This document shows, piece by piece, positions 1 through 7,811 of a DNA stretch of 64,000 nucleotides (within the stretch, counting starts at the first letter, position 1; each line of letters begins with the position of its first letter). The position numbers were made by a program, and so were the translations under genes. The notes beneath the pieces are model-generated. The model saw only the letters and a program-made list of their open reading frames with translations, did not search any database and was not told the DNA's origin. Origin of the DNA: an uncultured Bacteroidota bacterium (GTDB lineage: Bacteria; Bacteroidota; Bacteroidia; AKYH767-A; OLB10); the NCBI GenBank assembly GCA_900696575.1, contig CAADHD010000025.1, positions 1-64,000 on the forward strand, read 5' to 3'.

Positions 1-167
1 AGATTTATATCCGCGACAACTTCTATAATTGTTCCTGCGTTTGCAGCGTTAAGTTCATACGCCAAAGAGCAGGCATCGCTTACTTGTATCTGTGCTTCAA
101 CTTTATTTAAACACACACACACACACAGCGCTAAGGCCATTACGAAGGGAGAGATGAAGTATTTCAT
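1..167 (-). CDS. Exported protein of unknown function, N-terminal part only
   Basis: The frame is open from ATG at 167 to the window edge and shows 55 residues. It begins with a signal peptide (MKYFISPFVMALAL, then alternating Cys and Val) followed by a probable mature start near VEAQIQVSDAC. The hydrophobic core is encoded by a (TG)8 tract at 111-127. With the present repeat number the frame continues through LNKVEAQ; one unit fewer gives a TAA two codons after the tract, and one unit more gives a TAA directly after it. A near-consensus -7 box (TACCTTTA on the minus strand, 195-202) lies about 28 bases upstream. The mature part is too short to assign a family. Confidence 0.6.
   Translation of the reverse strand, partial: MKYFISPFVMALALCVCVCLNKVEAQIQVSDACSLAYELNAANAGTIIEVVADIN
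111..127 (-). repeat. (TG)8 dinucleotide microsatellite inside a signal peptide
   Basis: Eight AC units plus one A on the plus strand read as alternating Cys and Val codons on the minus strand. It is the longest dinucleotide run I noticed in the window. Because the unit is 2 bp, any gain or loss of one unit shifts the frame, and both shifted frames hit TAA at once. Confidence 0.85.
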
Positions 168-334
168 AGTGCATGGAGTTTTTGGTTTGTGAGGTAAAGG
201 TAAAAAAATTGTAGCTGTTAATAGACCCTCTGCTTAAAGGGTAATTTGTATGAATACAGTCTTTGCTTAGCTTTTATCCATGAAGGGTATTTTGAGCAAG
301 TATCCTATGAGGTTTTTAATGCAGGAAAGCAACA

Positions 335-1549
335 TCAAATCTTCGCCATGCACAGAAAATACTTTCTTACCACGGTGCTCATAATACTGATGTTGGGCAG
401 GTCTGATGCATCGGCAATGTCGCATACAGTTCCGTCTTTAAAAAGAATGAGAACTTTATCCTGACTGTTGTAAGCGCTGTTGGTTACGCTGCCTTCAAAA
501 GCAAAATAGGGAAGAAGTTTGTCATTAATCTTGTACAAAGCAATTACTTGATTTCTGGCATCCTCTAAATCTGATTTCTCTATGGGAGTATTGCTGAGTC
601 TGATTTTATAAAGTTTGCGGTTTATCAGCATGGTGCAGAGTGAACTCAGCGTTTCATCCTTGCAATGCATCCATTCTTTGATGGAAGAAATAACATCAGC
701 ATCATCAATACGGCAGAAGCGGTTTACCAAATCTTCTTTTCCAAAATCTACAGATATATTGCTTTGAAGAAAATAAGCAAGCGAAGAAACTGTGATGGAA
801 GCAAGTCCGGCTTCGTTATAAATTTCTTTAGCTCTGCGGATGATGTTGATGAGCAACTGCTCGGCTGAAAGTACGGTTTTATGCAAATATACCTGCCAGT
901 ACATAAGCCTGCGCGCAATCAGAAATTTTTCAATGGAATAAATTCCTTTCTGTTCAACTACTAATTCACCGTTATGAACATTCAGCATTTTAATGATGCG
1001 CTCGCTGCTGATTACACCTTCGGAAACACCTGTGTAAAAACTGTCGCGGTTCAGGTAATCAAGCCTGTCCATATCCAACTGGCCGGAAACTAAGTTGTGA
1101 AGAAATTTTTTCGGATGCTTGTTTTCAAAAATGGAAATAGCAAGTGAAAGTTTTCCATTGAACTCCTCATTCAACCGGTGCATGATCTGAATGGTCAGCA
1201 TTTCATGATTGAAATCAGGAACAAGAATACTTTCCAGCGAATGCGAAAATGGTCCATGGCCGATGTCATGAAGCAGAACTGCTATCTGTGTCCCCATTGC
1301 TTCCTCCTCTGTTATATCAACTCCTTTCTTCTTAAGAATTTCAATTGCTTGCTGAACCAAATGCAATGCGCCTAACGCATGATGAAACCGCGTATGCAAA
1401 GCACCGGGATATACCAAATAAGACAAGCCAAGCTGCCTGATGCGGTGCAGCCGCTGCATGTATGGATGGTCAATGAGGTCAAGCAGAATGCCTTTTGGCA
1501 CAGTGATAAATCCATATAACGGATCATTGAATATCTTATAGCTTGTCAT
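335..1549 (-). CDS. HD-domain phosphohydrolase (dNTPase/SAMHD1-like)
   Basis: A 404-residue cytoplasmic protein with the metal-binding HD signature: His56/His57 in RFHHALGA, His94-Asp95 in LLHDIGHGPFSH, and a later Asp in DMDRLDYLNRDSFYTG. This pattern is typical of the HD family that includes dGTP triphosphohydrolases and SAMHD1; the substrate here is not known. The N-terminal YKIFNDPLYGFI is typical of the stand-alone bacterial HD proteins. The gene diverges from porX. A TACTTTCG box (minus, 1555-1562) ends only 5 bases before the ATG, suggesting a leaderless or nearly leaderless mRNA. Confidence 0.85.
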   Translation of the reverse strand: MTSYKIFNDPLYGFITVPKGILLDLIDHPYMQRLHRIRQLGLSYLVYPGALHTRFHHALGALHLVQQAIEILKKKGVDITEEEAMGTQIAVLLHDIGHGPFSHSLESILVPDFNHEMLTIQIMHRLNEEFNGKLSLAISIFENKHPKKFLHNLVSGQLDMDRLDYLNRDSFYTGVSEGVISSERIIKMLNVHNGELVVEQKGIYSIEKFLIARRLMYWQVYLHKTVLSAEQLLINIIRRAKEIYNEAGLASITVSSLAYFLQSNISVDFGKEDLVNRFCRIDDADVISSIKEWMHCKDETLSSLCTMLINRKLYKIRLSNTPIEKSDLEDARNQVIALYKINDKLLPYFAFEGSVTNSAYNSQDKVLILFKDGTVCDIADASDLPNISIMSTVVRKYFLCMAKI

Positions 1550-1554
1550 TGTGG

Positions 1555-1562
1555 CGAAAGTA
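1555..1562 (-). promoter_or_regulatory. Probable -7 box (TACTTTCG) of the HD-domain gene
   Basis: One base off the Bacteroidota TAnnTTTG element, 5 bases from the ATG at 1549. No clear -33 element was recognised. Confidence 0.4.
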
Positions 1563-1635
1563 ATGGAATGGAAGACGATGCAAACCTTTTCACATTACTT
1601 TAACGCATTTCCGATTCAAATAACCTTGTTTTGCG

Positions 1636-1643
1636 TACGTTTC
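1636..1643 (+). promoter_or_regulatory. Possible -7 box (TACGTTTC) of porX
   Basis: One mismatch to TAnnTTTG, ending 7 bases before the porX ATG; it faces away from the HD gene box at 1555-1562. Confidence 0.35.
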
Positions 1644-1650
1644 ACTACAC

Positions 1651-3210
1651 ATGGATAAACCGCAAATACTTTGGGCTGATGATGAAATTGACCTGCTAAA
1701 ACCCCATATTTTATTTTTAAATGAAAAAGGCTACGAAGTTTCAACCGCCACCAATGGCAATGATGCCATTGACCTGATTTCGAAAAAGCGATTTGATATT
1801 GTTTTTCTTGATGAAAATATGCCGGGCCCTTCAGGAATACAGACACTGTCAAAAATAAAATCGCTGGCGCCCGAACTGCCGGTGGTGATGGTTACCAAAA
1901 GCGAGGACGAAGGAATTATGGAAGAAGCCATCGGCAGTAAGATTGCCGATTACCTTATAAAGCCGGTTAACCCAAACCAGTTGCTGCTTGCGCTGAAAAA
2001 GAATCTGGAGCAAAGGCGAATCATTACCGAAAAAACAAACTTAAACTACCAGCAGGAATTCAGAAACATCGGCATGACCTTGAGCGAAAAACTAAGCGCT
2101 GCTCAATGGACAGATATTTACCGCAAATTAGTTTACTGGGAACTGGAGCTTGAAAACATTCAGGATAAAAGCATGTACGATGTACTATCCATGCAGAAAA
2201 ACGAAGCCGGTTTGCAGTTCAGCCGTTTTGTAGAGCAGAATTACATTAAGTGGCTTCGACAGCATGAAGATAATGCACCACTGATGTCGCATCAGCTATT
2301 CAGAAAAAAAGTTTTTCCGCTTATTGAATCTTCAGAAGTGCCTGTGTTTTTCATACTTATAGACAACCTTCGGTTTGACCAGTGGAAAACCATTCAACCT
2401 TTTCTTAACGATTTTTTCAATGTTGAGGAAGAATCTACCTATTACAGTATTCTGCCGACCGCAACACAATATGCCCGCAATGCTTTATTTGCCGGATTGA
2501 TGCCCTCTGAAATAGAGAAACGTTTTCCTAAAATATGGGTGTATGATGATGATGATGAAGGAAAGAATCAACATGAAGAGTTTTTGCTGGCTGAGCAATT
2601 GAAGATGTATGGCAAGAATATCCCTTTCAGCTATACCAAGATTACCGACTTCGAAAAAGGAAAGCAGCTTTCGGAAATGGTAAACCAGATGTACAGAAAT
2701 AAACTGAATACGATTGTTTACAATTTCGTAGATATGCTTTCCCATGCCCGCACGGATATGAAAGTCATCCGCGAATTGGCTGAAGAAGAAAAGGCTTACC
2801 GCAGCATTACCCGCAGTTGGTTTGAACATTCGCCATTGCTGGAAGCCATTAAAAAAATGAGTGAAAAACCCTGCCGGATAATCATTACCACCGATCATGG
2901 AACCATTCGCGTAAAGGAACCGTCAAAAATTATAGGCGACCGCAATACCAACACCAACCTTCGCTACAAACAGGGTAAAAATTTATCGTATGAGAAGAAA
3001 GACGTTCTGGAAATTAAAAATCCGGCAGATGCTTACCTGCCAAAGGTGAATGTAAGTACTACGTATGTGTTTGTTAAGCACGATAAGTTTTTTGCCTATC
3101 CGAATAACTTCAATTACTACGTGAATCATTACCGCGATACATTTCAGCACGGAGGTATTTCGCCCGAAGAAATGATAATTCCTTATAGTGTACTGAAATC
3201 AAAATCCTGA
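1651..3210 (+). CDS. porX: PorX-type response regulator with PglZ domain
   Basis: A 519-residue response regulator. The receiver domain (about 1-125) has the acidic pocket Asp10-Asp11, phospho-acceptor Asp54 in VFLDENMPG, and the Lys of YLIKPVNP. A helical linker leads to a PglZ/alkaline-phosphatase-like domain with metal-ligand candidates Asp238 (ILIDNLRFDQW) and Asp415-His416 (TTDHGTIRV). This receiver-PglZ architecture is that of PorX, which with the sensor PorY and sigma factor SigP controls T9SS genes in Porphyromonas and relatives; related PglZ domains have been reported to act on oligonucleotides. No sensor kinase gene is present here. Two T9SS-sorted proteins are encoded at 39510 and 56700. 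The (GAT)4 run near 2546 only encodes Asp. Confidence 0.93.
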   Translation: MDKPQILWADDEIDLLKPHILFLNEKGYEVSTATNGNDAIDLISKKRFDIVFLDENMPGPSGIQTLSKIKSLAPELPVVMVTKSEDEGIMEEAIGSKIADYLIKPVNPNQLLLALKKNLEQRRIITEKTNLNYQQEFRNIGMTLSEKLSAAQWTDIYRKLVYWELELENIQDKSMYDVLSMQKNEAGLQFSRFVEQNYIKWLRQHEDNAPLMSHQLFRKKVFPLIESSEVPVFFILIDNLRFDQWKTIQPFLNDFFNVEEESTYYSILPTATQYARNALFAGLMPSEIEKRFPKIWVYDDDDEGKNQHEEFLLAEQLKMYGKNIPFSYTKITDFEKGKQLSEMVNQMYRNKLNTIVYNFVDMLSHARTDMKVIRELAEEEKAYRSITRSWFEHSPLLEAIKKMSEKPCRIIITTDHGTIRVKEPSKIIGDRNTNTNLRYKQGKNLSYEKKDVLEIKNPADAYLPKVNVSTTYVFVKHDKFFAYPNNFNYYVNHYRDTFQHGGISPEEMIIPYSVLKSKS

Positions 3211-3266
3211 ATACAACTGGCTGAAAAAAAATCACTGGCTGTTGTAAAAGTTGTTTATCCGTTGCT

Positions 3267-3274
3267 TACTTTCG
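3267..3274 (+). promoter_or_regulatory. Possible -7 box (TACTTTCG) of tsaE
   Basis: A one-mismatch TAnnTTTG element 16 bases before the tsaE ATG, so tsaE-ald may be transcribed separately from porX. Confidence 0.35.
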
Positions 3275-3290
3275 TACGGCAGTTCGTTGA

Positions 3291-3746
3291 ATGAAAAACA
3301 GCAAAGAATTAACCCTTGTAAGAAAGAGTTTTGTAAGCCGTAATCAGTCAGACTTAATAGGGCCTGCGCGTTACCTAATTGAAAAAAGCCGGTCGCATGA
3401 AAAGGTCATTGCCATTCATGGCGAAATGGGGGCCGGCAAGACCACATTCATCAAAACCATTTGCCGGGAACTTGGAGCGGATGAATTTCTTTCAAGCCCG
3501 ACCTTTGCCATCATGAACGAATACCGTCTCGGAAACGGACAACCGGCATATCATTTCGATTTTTACAGAATAAATAAGGAAAGCGAAGCCTATGATATCG
3601 GTTATGAGCAGTTTTTCTACAGCGGTAATTATTGTTTCATAGAGTGGCCTGAGAAAATTTCTGCGCTGCTTCCCGAACTCTGCATGAAAGTGAAAATTGA
3701 AGTTACTGATAACCACCGAACTCTGACCATAGAACATTATGAGTAA
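3291..3746 (+). CDS. tsaE: tRNA threonylcarbamoyladenosine biosynthesis ATPase TsaE
   Basis: A 151-residue P-loop protein with Walker A GEMGAGKTT (44-52), SSPTFAIMNEY and the conserved HFDFYRI segment, all hallmarks of TsaE (YjeE family). TsaE supports the TsaB-TsaD complex that transfers the threonylcarbamoyl group to A37 of ANN-reading tRNAs. The length is usual for the family. Its last codons overlap the ald start by 8 bases, implying coupled translation. Confidence 0.93.
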   Translation: MKNSKELTLVRKSFVSRNQSDLIGPARYLIEKSRSHEKVIAIHGEMGAGKTTFIKTICRELGADEFLSSPTFAIMNEYRLGNGQPAYHFDFYRINKESEAYDIGYEQFFYSGNYCFIEWPEKISALLPELCMKVKIEVTDNHRTLTIEHYE

Positions 3747-4971
3747 TCCCGGAATTACTAAGCACAGAATAACCGGAGGCGAAGCCCAATCGGTTTTATT
3801 ACCCAAAGAGAGTCTGCTCGAAATTGAAACGAAAGAAAAAAAGCTGTTCATCGGCATTCCCAAAGAAATTTCATTTCAGGAAAACCGCATTCCGCTAGTT
3901 CCTGAATCGGTTCGTTTACTGACCAACAATGGCCATCGTATAATAATTGAAGCAGGAGCCGGAAATAATTCAAGTTTTGCAGATGCTGATTATAGTGAAG
4001 CCGGAGCACAGATTGTTTATTCAGCCCGCGAAGTTTATCAGGCTGATTTGATTTTAAAAGTAGCCCCGCCTTCTATAGAAGAACTGGAAATGATGCAGCA
4101 GAAACAAACGCTCATTTCTATTCTTCAAATCACCATGCAGAAAAAGGAGTTCATCAGCCAGTTAACTTCCAAAAAAATTACGGCCATGGCTTATGAATTT
4201 ATCCGTGATGATTCAGGAGCATTGCCCATTATACAAACACTTAGCGAAATTGTGGGAAGTACTTCCATTCTTATTGCTTCTGAATACCTGAGCAACACCT
4301 TTAGCGGCAGGGGAGAAATTTTGGGGGGTATTTCCGGAATTCCACCCACTGAAATTGTGGTGCTGGGTGCAGGTGTAGTAGGAGAGTATGCCGCCCGCGC
4401 AGCAATTGGGCTTGGCGCCAATGTTAAAGTGTTTGACGATTCGCTTTACAAACTCAGAAGGTTACAACAGAATCTCGGAATGCGTGTTTTTACATCAACG
4501 CTTAATCCTGCCAATCTGCGCAAAGCCTTGCATTCTGCTGATGTAACTATAGGTGCATTGGCTGCCCGAAATGGCCGTACTCCGGTAGTTGTTACTGAAG
4601 AAATGGTAAGCGAAATGAAAAACGGCAGCGTAATTATTGATGTCAGCATTGATCAGGGCGGATGCTTTGAAACTTCTGACGTTACCACTCATACAAATCC
4701 GGTTTACAGAAAATATGGAGTAATTCATTACTGTGTTCCAAACATAGCATCGCGCGTTTCGCGCACAGCATCGTATGCGCTGAGCAACATCTTCACTTCT
4801 ATCCTTATTTCGATTGGAGAAGAAGGCGGCCTGGATGAAATGCTTTGGAAAGAAAAGCATATCCGTTCCGGTGTTTACCTATACAAAGGAATTATTACCA
4901 ATAAAATTGTAAGCGATGTTTTCAAGCTTCCCTTCCGCGATTTAAATCTGCTGATGGCTTCCAGACTTTAA
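3739..4971 (+). CDS. ald: Alanine dehydrogenase
   Basis: A 410-residue member of the alanine dehydrogenase / transhydrogenase alpha family. The catalytic part starts near residue 33 (FIGIPKEISFQENRIPLVPESV region), the Rossmann motif VLGAGVVGEYAARAA lies near 208-222, and VIIDVSIDQGGCFETS is the conserved family stretch. The expected reaction is reversible NAD-linked deamination of alanine to pyruvate and ammonia. There are about 30 extra residues before the first domain compared with classical Ald. The gene overlaps tsaE by 8 bases. A transhydrogenase subunit is less likely because no PntB partner is nearby. Confidence 0.85.
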   Translation: MSNPGITKHRITGGEAQSVLLPKESLLEIETKEKKLFIGIPKEISFQENRIPLVPESVRLLTNNGHRIIIEAGAGNNSSFADADYSEAGAQIVYSAREVYQADLILKVAPPSIEELEMMQQKQTLISILQITMQKKEFISQLTSKKITAMAYEFIRDDSGALPIIQTLSEIVGSTSILIASEYLSNTFSGRGEILGGISGIPPTEIVVLGAGVVGEYAARAAIGLGANVKVFDDSLYKLRRLQQNLGMRVFTSTLNPANLRKALHSADVTIGALAARNGRTPVVVTEEMVSEMKNGSVIIDVSIDQGGCFETSDVTTHTNPVYRKYGVIHYCVPNIASRVSRTASYALSNIFTSILISIGEEGGLDEMLWKEKHIRSGVYLYKGIITNKIVSDVFKLPFRDLNLLMASRL

Positions 4972-5103
4972 GAACGGAATGCATCAAAAGATGCCGCACA
5001 ATACCTTATCAACAATCTGCTGTACTTAATCTTCTTTGTGTTTTATTTGCAAAGCAGATCAGAAAAATAACCTTCTAACCAATTTTCAATTAAGATTATT
5101 AAT

Positions 5104-5721
5104 ATGCATATAGCTGTTGCAGGAAACATAGGCTCCGGAAAAACAACACTGACCGGATTATTAGCCAAGCAGTTTAAATGGGAAGCCCATTACGAATCCG
5201 TTGACGACAATCCATACCTCAACGATTTTTATGAAGATATGCAGCGATGGTCTTTTAACCTGCAGATTTTCTTTTTGAACAGTCGCTTTAATCAACTGGT
5301 AAATATGAAAAAAAGTGGCAAGAATGTGATCCAGGACAGAACCATCTATGAAGATGCATACATTTTTGCGCCTAATCTTCATGCAATGGGTTTGATGACT
5401 ACACGCGATTTTCACAACTACCTGAATTTGTTCAACCTGATGATGAATTTTATTACCCCTCCTGACTTGCTTATTTATCTGCGCGGTACCGTTCCTGCCT
5501 TGGTAAATCAGATTGAAAAACGAGGCAGGCCTTATGAGAATACCATCAGGATTGATTACCTCAAAAGATTGAATGAGCGTTATGAAGCCTGGATTTCAGG
5601 TTATGAATCGGGTAAACTGCTTATCGTTGACATTGATGATGTCAACTTTGCAGAAAATTCTGAGCACCTGGGTGAAATAATCAGCAGGGTGCAAGGCGAA
5701 CTGCACGGACTTTTTAAATAA
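5104..5721 (+). CDS. Deoxynucleoside kinase
   Basis: A 205-residue dNK-family enzyme with P-loop GNIGSGKTTL (7-16), the VIQDRTIYEDAYIF segment holding the catalytic-site DR motif, and the lid-type stretch EKRGRPYENTIRIDYL. It phosphorylates deoxynucleosides for nucleotide salvage; substrate preference (dAdo, dGuo or dCyd) cannot be read. It stands alone after ald with a 132-base gap and precedes convergent genes. Confidence 0.88.
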   Translation: MHIAVAGNIGSGKTTLTGLLAKQFKWEAHYESVDDNPYLNDFYEDMQRWSFNLQIFFLNSRFNQLVNMKKSGKNVIQDRTIYEDAYIFAPNLHAMGLMTTRDFHNYLNLFNLMMNFITPPDLLIYLRGTVPALVNQIEKRGRPYENTIRIDYLKRLNERYEAWISGYESGKLLIVDIDDVNFAENSEHLGEIISRVQGELHGLFK

Positions 5722-5745
5722 AGCAATGGTAAATGGAGAGTAATC

Positions 5746-5892
5746 TTAAACTTTGTAAGAAGCTACAAAAACCAGCATTAGCAGCGTTATTACAAAAACT
5801 ACCTGCATAATTCCTTTTAAAACCCGGCTGTTCCGTCTGTTGTCTGTGGAAGATAGGGGATTGTTGAAAACTTTTTCCAGATGCTTTTCCAT
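5746..5892 (-). CDS. Small single-pass membrane protein, 48 residues
   Basis: An open frame from ATG at 5892 to TAA at 5746 encodes a charged N-terminus (MEKHLEKVFNNPLSS, then DNRRNSR) followed by one hydrophobic segment of about 20 residues (VVFVITLLMLVFVAS) and a short YKV tail. The layout is that of a real small membrane protein with its N-terminus inside. A TACTTTTA box (minus, 5943-5950), one base off the -7 consensus, sits about 50 bases upstream. It lies between the kinase and miaA. No family was recognised and the function is unknown. Confidence 0.55.
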   Translation of the reverse strand: MEKHLEKVFNNPLSSTDNRRNSRVLKGIMQVVFVITLLMLVFVASYKV

Positions 5893-5942
5893 TTTTAGTT
5901 TAAAAAGAGATCTTTTTCCGGGTAGTCTTTACGTTTCGGGCG

Positions 5943-5950
5943 TAAAAGTA
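5943..5950 (-). promoter_or_regulatory. Possible -7 box (TACTTTTA) of the 48-residue membrane protein
   Basis: One mismatch to TAnnTTTG; it would give a leader of about 45 bases. The rest of the gap (5951-6070) shows nothing recognisable. Confidence 0.35.
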
Positions 5951-6070
5951 ATATCGCTTTTCAAAACACAAAATTCTTTTTGCAAAATCATACTAAAATA
6001 TGACGGCTTTGTCTTAAAACTCACTGTTTTTCAACTTTTAAGGTCAAGCAATTGTATTATCTGTTTTGCA

Positions 6071-6979
6071 CTAATTATTTAAAAAAACTTCTAATCTCCT
6101 TTGAAGCACCTCTGTATTTTCAGGTGTTATCCAAAATGTCTGATGCTGATTTCTAAACCAGGTTAACTGACGTTTTGCATACCGCCTGGTATTCTGTTTA
6201 ATTAGCCTGACAGCCTCTTCCTTTGAAATTTTACCTTCCAAATGCATAAACCATTCTGAATAACCAACAGTTTTAAGAGCCGGAAGATGCCGGTAATTAA
6301 ACAGTGCTTCAGCCTCATTTTGCAGGCCGGCCTCTATCATTTTATCAACACGACTTTCAATACGTTGATATAATTTACTTCGGTCAAGTTCAAGACATAT
6401 CAAAAGATGGTCAAAATTTCTTTTTGAAGATACCTGAGTTTTTAAAATACTATATGGCTTGCCGGTTTGCCTGATTACTTCAATAGCTCTGATAAGTCTG
6501 CGCGGATTCTGCAAATCAACCTTCGCTGCCAATTCGGGATCGAGTTTTTTTATTTCACTTTGTAAATCCGTTAGCGACATTTCGTTAAGTTGTGTTCTTA
6601 GTACAGGATCAGCTTTTGGGAGCCGGCTGGAAAACCCATGGATGACTGCATGAATAAACAAACCGGAACCACCGGCCATCACTACTACCGGAAATTTTAA
6701 AAACAATTCATCAAGCTTATTAAGACAATCGGTTTCAAACTGGCCTGCTGAATAATAATCGTGTATCGAAAGTGAATCAATAAAGTGGTGCTTTACCGTA
6801 GATAAATGTGTTGCATCAGGCTTGGCGGTGCCTGCATTCATTTCTCGGTAAAACTGGCGTGAATCTGCCGAGATTATTTCAGTTTTGAACTGACGTGCGA
6901 GTTGTACAGCTAAATCTGATTTTCCCGAAGCTGTCGGGCCACCGATGACAATTAATTTCGGCTTCACTGCGTTCTTCAA
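6071..6979 (-). CDS. miaA: tRNA dimethylallyltransferase MiaA
   Basis: A 302-residue enzyme with P-loop GGPTASGKSDLA (13-24), the substrate-site ADSRQFYREMNAGTAKP, and RLIRAIEVIRQTGKP, all diagnostic of MiaA. It adds dimethylallyl to N6 of A37 in tRNAs reading UNN codons. The length is typical. Its ATG overlaps the stop of the upstream pRiA4b-like gene by 4 bases, so the pair is probably cotranscribed from the box at 7620-7627. Confidence 0.95.
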   Translation of the reverse strand: MKNAVKPKLIVIGGPTASGKSDLAVQLARQFKTEIISADSRQFYREMNAGTAKPDATHLSTVKHHFIDSLSIHDYYSAGQFETDCLNKLDELFLKFPVVVMAGGSGLFIHAVIHGFSSRLPKADPVLRTQLNEMSLTDLQSEIKKLDPELAAKVDLQNPRRLIRAIEVIRQTGKPYSILKTQVSSKRNFDHLLICLELDRSKLYQRIESRVDKMIEAGLQNEAEALFNYRHLPALKTVGYSEWFMHLEGKISKEEAVRLIKQNTRRYAKRQLTWFRNQHQTFWITPENTEVLQRRLEVFLNN

Positions 6980-7611
6980 TATTCGCGCTGATCATCGTCT
7001 TCGTCAATGGAAGGTTCATTGTCTGAATCCCTGCTATCAGCATCCATCGGATTTTCCTCCTCATCACTGCTACTTATCAATTCTTCCTCCTCATCCGTAG
7101 TTTCATCCCCATACTCTTCCTGATCAATTTCTTCCCTGATGTGAATTCCTTTTAATAGTTCATTCAGCAGCTTATCGGCTGCATCAGGAGGGGAAGCAGG
7201 AGCCGGCTGTCTGATGTATTGAACCGGTGAATCGCCATAGACTTTAACACAAGCAGGATAAGTAACGGAAAGGTCCTCTTTCATTAATATGCGAACCAAC
7301 TCAATAAAAAATGTCCAGTCATTTTTCGGGTCGTAGCTGTAATATATTTTCTGATGCGGATCATTTACCCAATCGTGCATTACAGCATCCTTAAGTGCAA
7401 TGGTGTTGTGTTTAGGGTTCGATGAAATTTGCTGTCCAAGCTTCCACTGGTCGTTACTGATATAAAAAGAAGCTTCATGCTGATTGTCAAATCCAATGGA
7501 TTGCTGGATAGCATAGAAAAACTCTTCAAAAGTCTGGTCTGAGCGAATATCAATCTCGCGCCAGACATCATCGTAATTCTCGAAGGTTACTTTAAATCGG
7601 TAAATCGCCAT
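6976..7611 (-). CDS. Plasmid pRiA4b ORF-3-like protein with acidic tail
   Basis: A 211-residue protein whose first 130 residues match the pRiA4b ORF-3 pattern (YRFKVTFENYDDVWREIDI, then a TFEEFFYAIQQSIGFD helix and KNDWTFFIELV). Members occur widely, in some databases under an IS1096 passenger label; function is unknown. The last 55 residues are strongly acidic, with runs of Glu, Asp and Ser. Despite the family name there is no transposon here; it is translationally coupled to miaA. Confidence 0.75.
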   Translation of the reverse strand: MAIYRFKVTFENYDDVWREIDIRSDQTFEEFFYAIQQSIGFDNQHEASFYISNDQWKLGQQISSNPKHNTIALKDAVMHDWVNDPHQKIYYSYDPKNDWTFFIELVRILMKEDLSVTYPACVKVYGDSPVQYIRQPAPASPPDAADKLLNELLKGIHIREEIDQEEYGDETTDEEEELISSSDEEENPMDADSRDSDNEPSIDEDDDQREY

Positions 7612-7619
7612 AACAGCAG

Positions 7620-7627
7620 CAAAGGTA
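7620..7627 (-). promoter_or_regulatory. -7 box (TACCTTTG) of the pRiA4b-like gene and miaA
   Basis: A full TAnnTTTG match on the minus strand ending 8 bases before the ATG at 7611. Confidence 0.6.
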
Positions 7628-7774
7628 AAAGCATAAGATTAAGAATGAAAAGGATGTTGGTTTTTTATTGAAAGTTTTTTTTAAAAATTTTGCTTTATAA
7701 AAAATAAATCATTTTCCGGTTTTCTTAACTAATCATTAAGAAGGGATTCAATAAAGAAGCATAATTGCTTTGCT

Positions 7775-7782
7775 TACATTTG
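7775..7782 (+). promoter_or_regulatory. -7 box (TACATTTG) of the isomerase/chaperone operon
   Basis: A full TAnnTTTG match 29 bases before the ATG at 7812; it could drive the genes at 7812-13141. Confidence 0.6.
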
Positions 7783-7811
7783 CCGACCTTAACTATCAAA
7801 CCTAAAATTCC

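Noticed and set aside
2546..2560. GAT repeat in porX
   Set aside because: A trinucleotide run encoding Asp; slippage would not shift the frame.
6976..7611. Mobile-element origin of the pRiA4b ORF-3-like gene
   Set aside because: No terminal repeats, transposase or duplications nearby; the family is also chromosomal and here is coupled to miaA.
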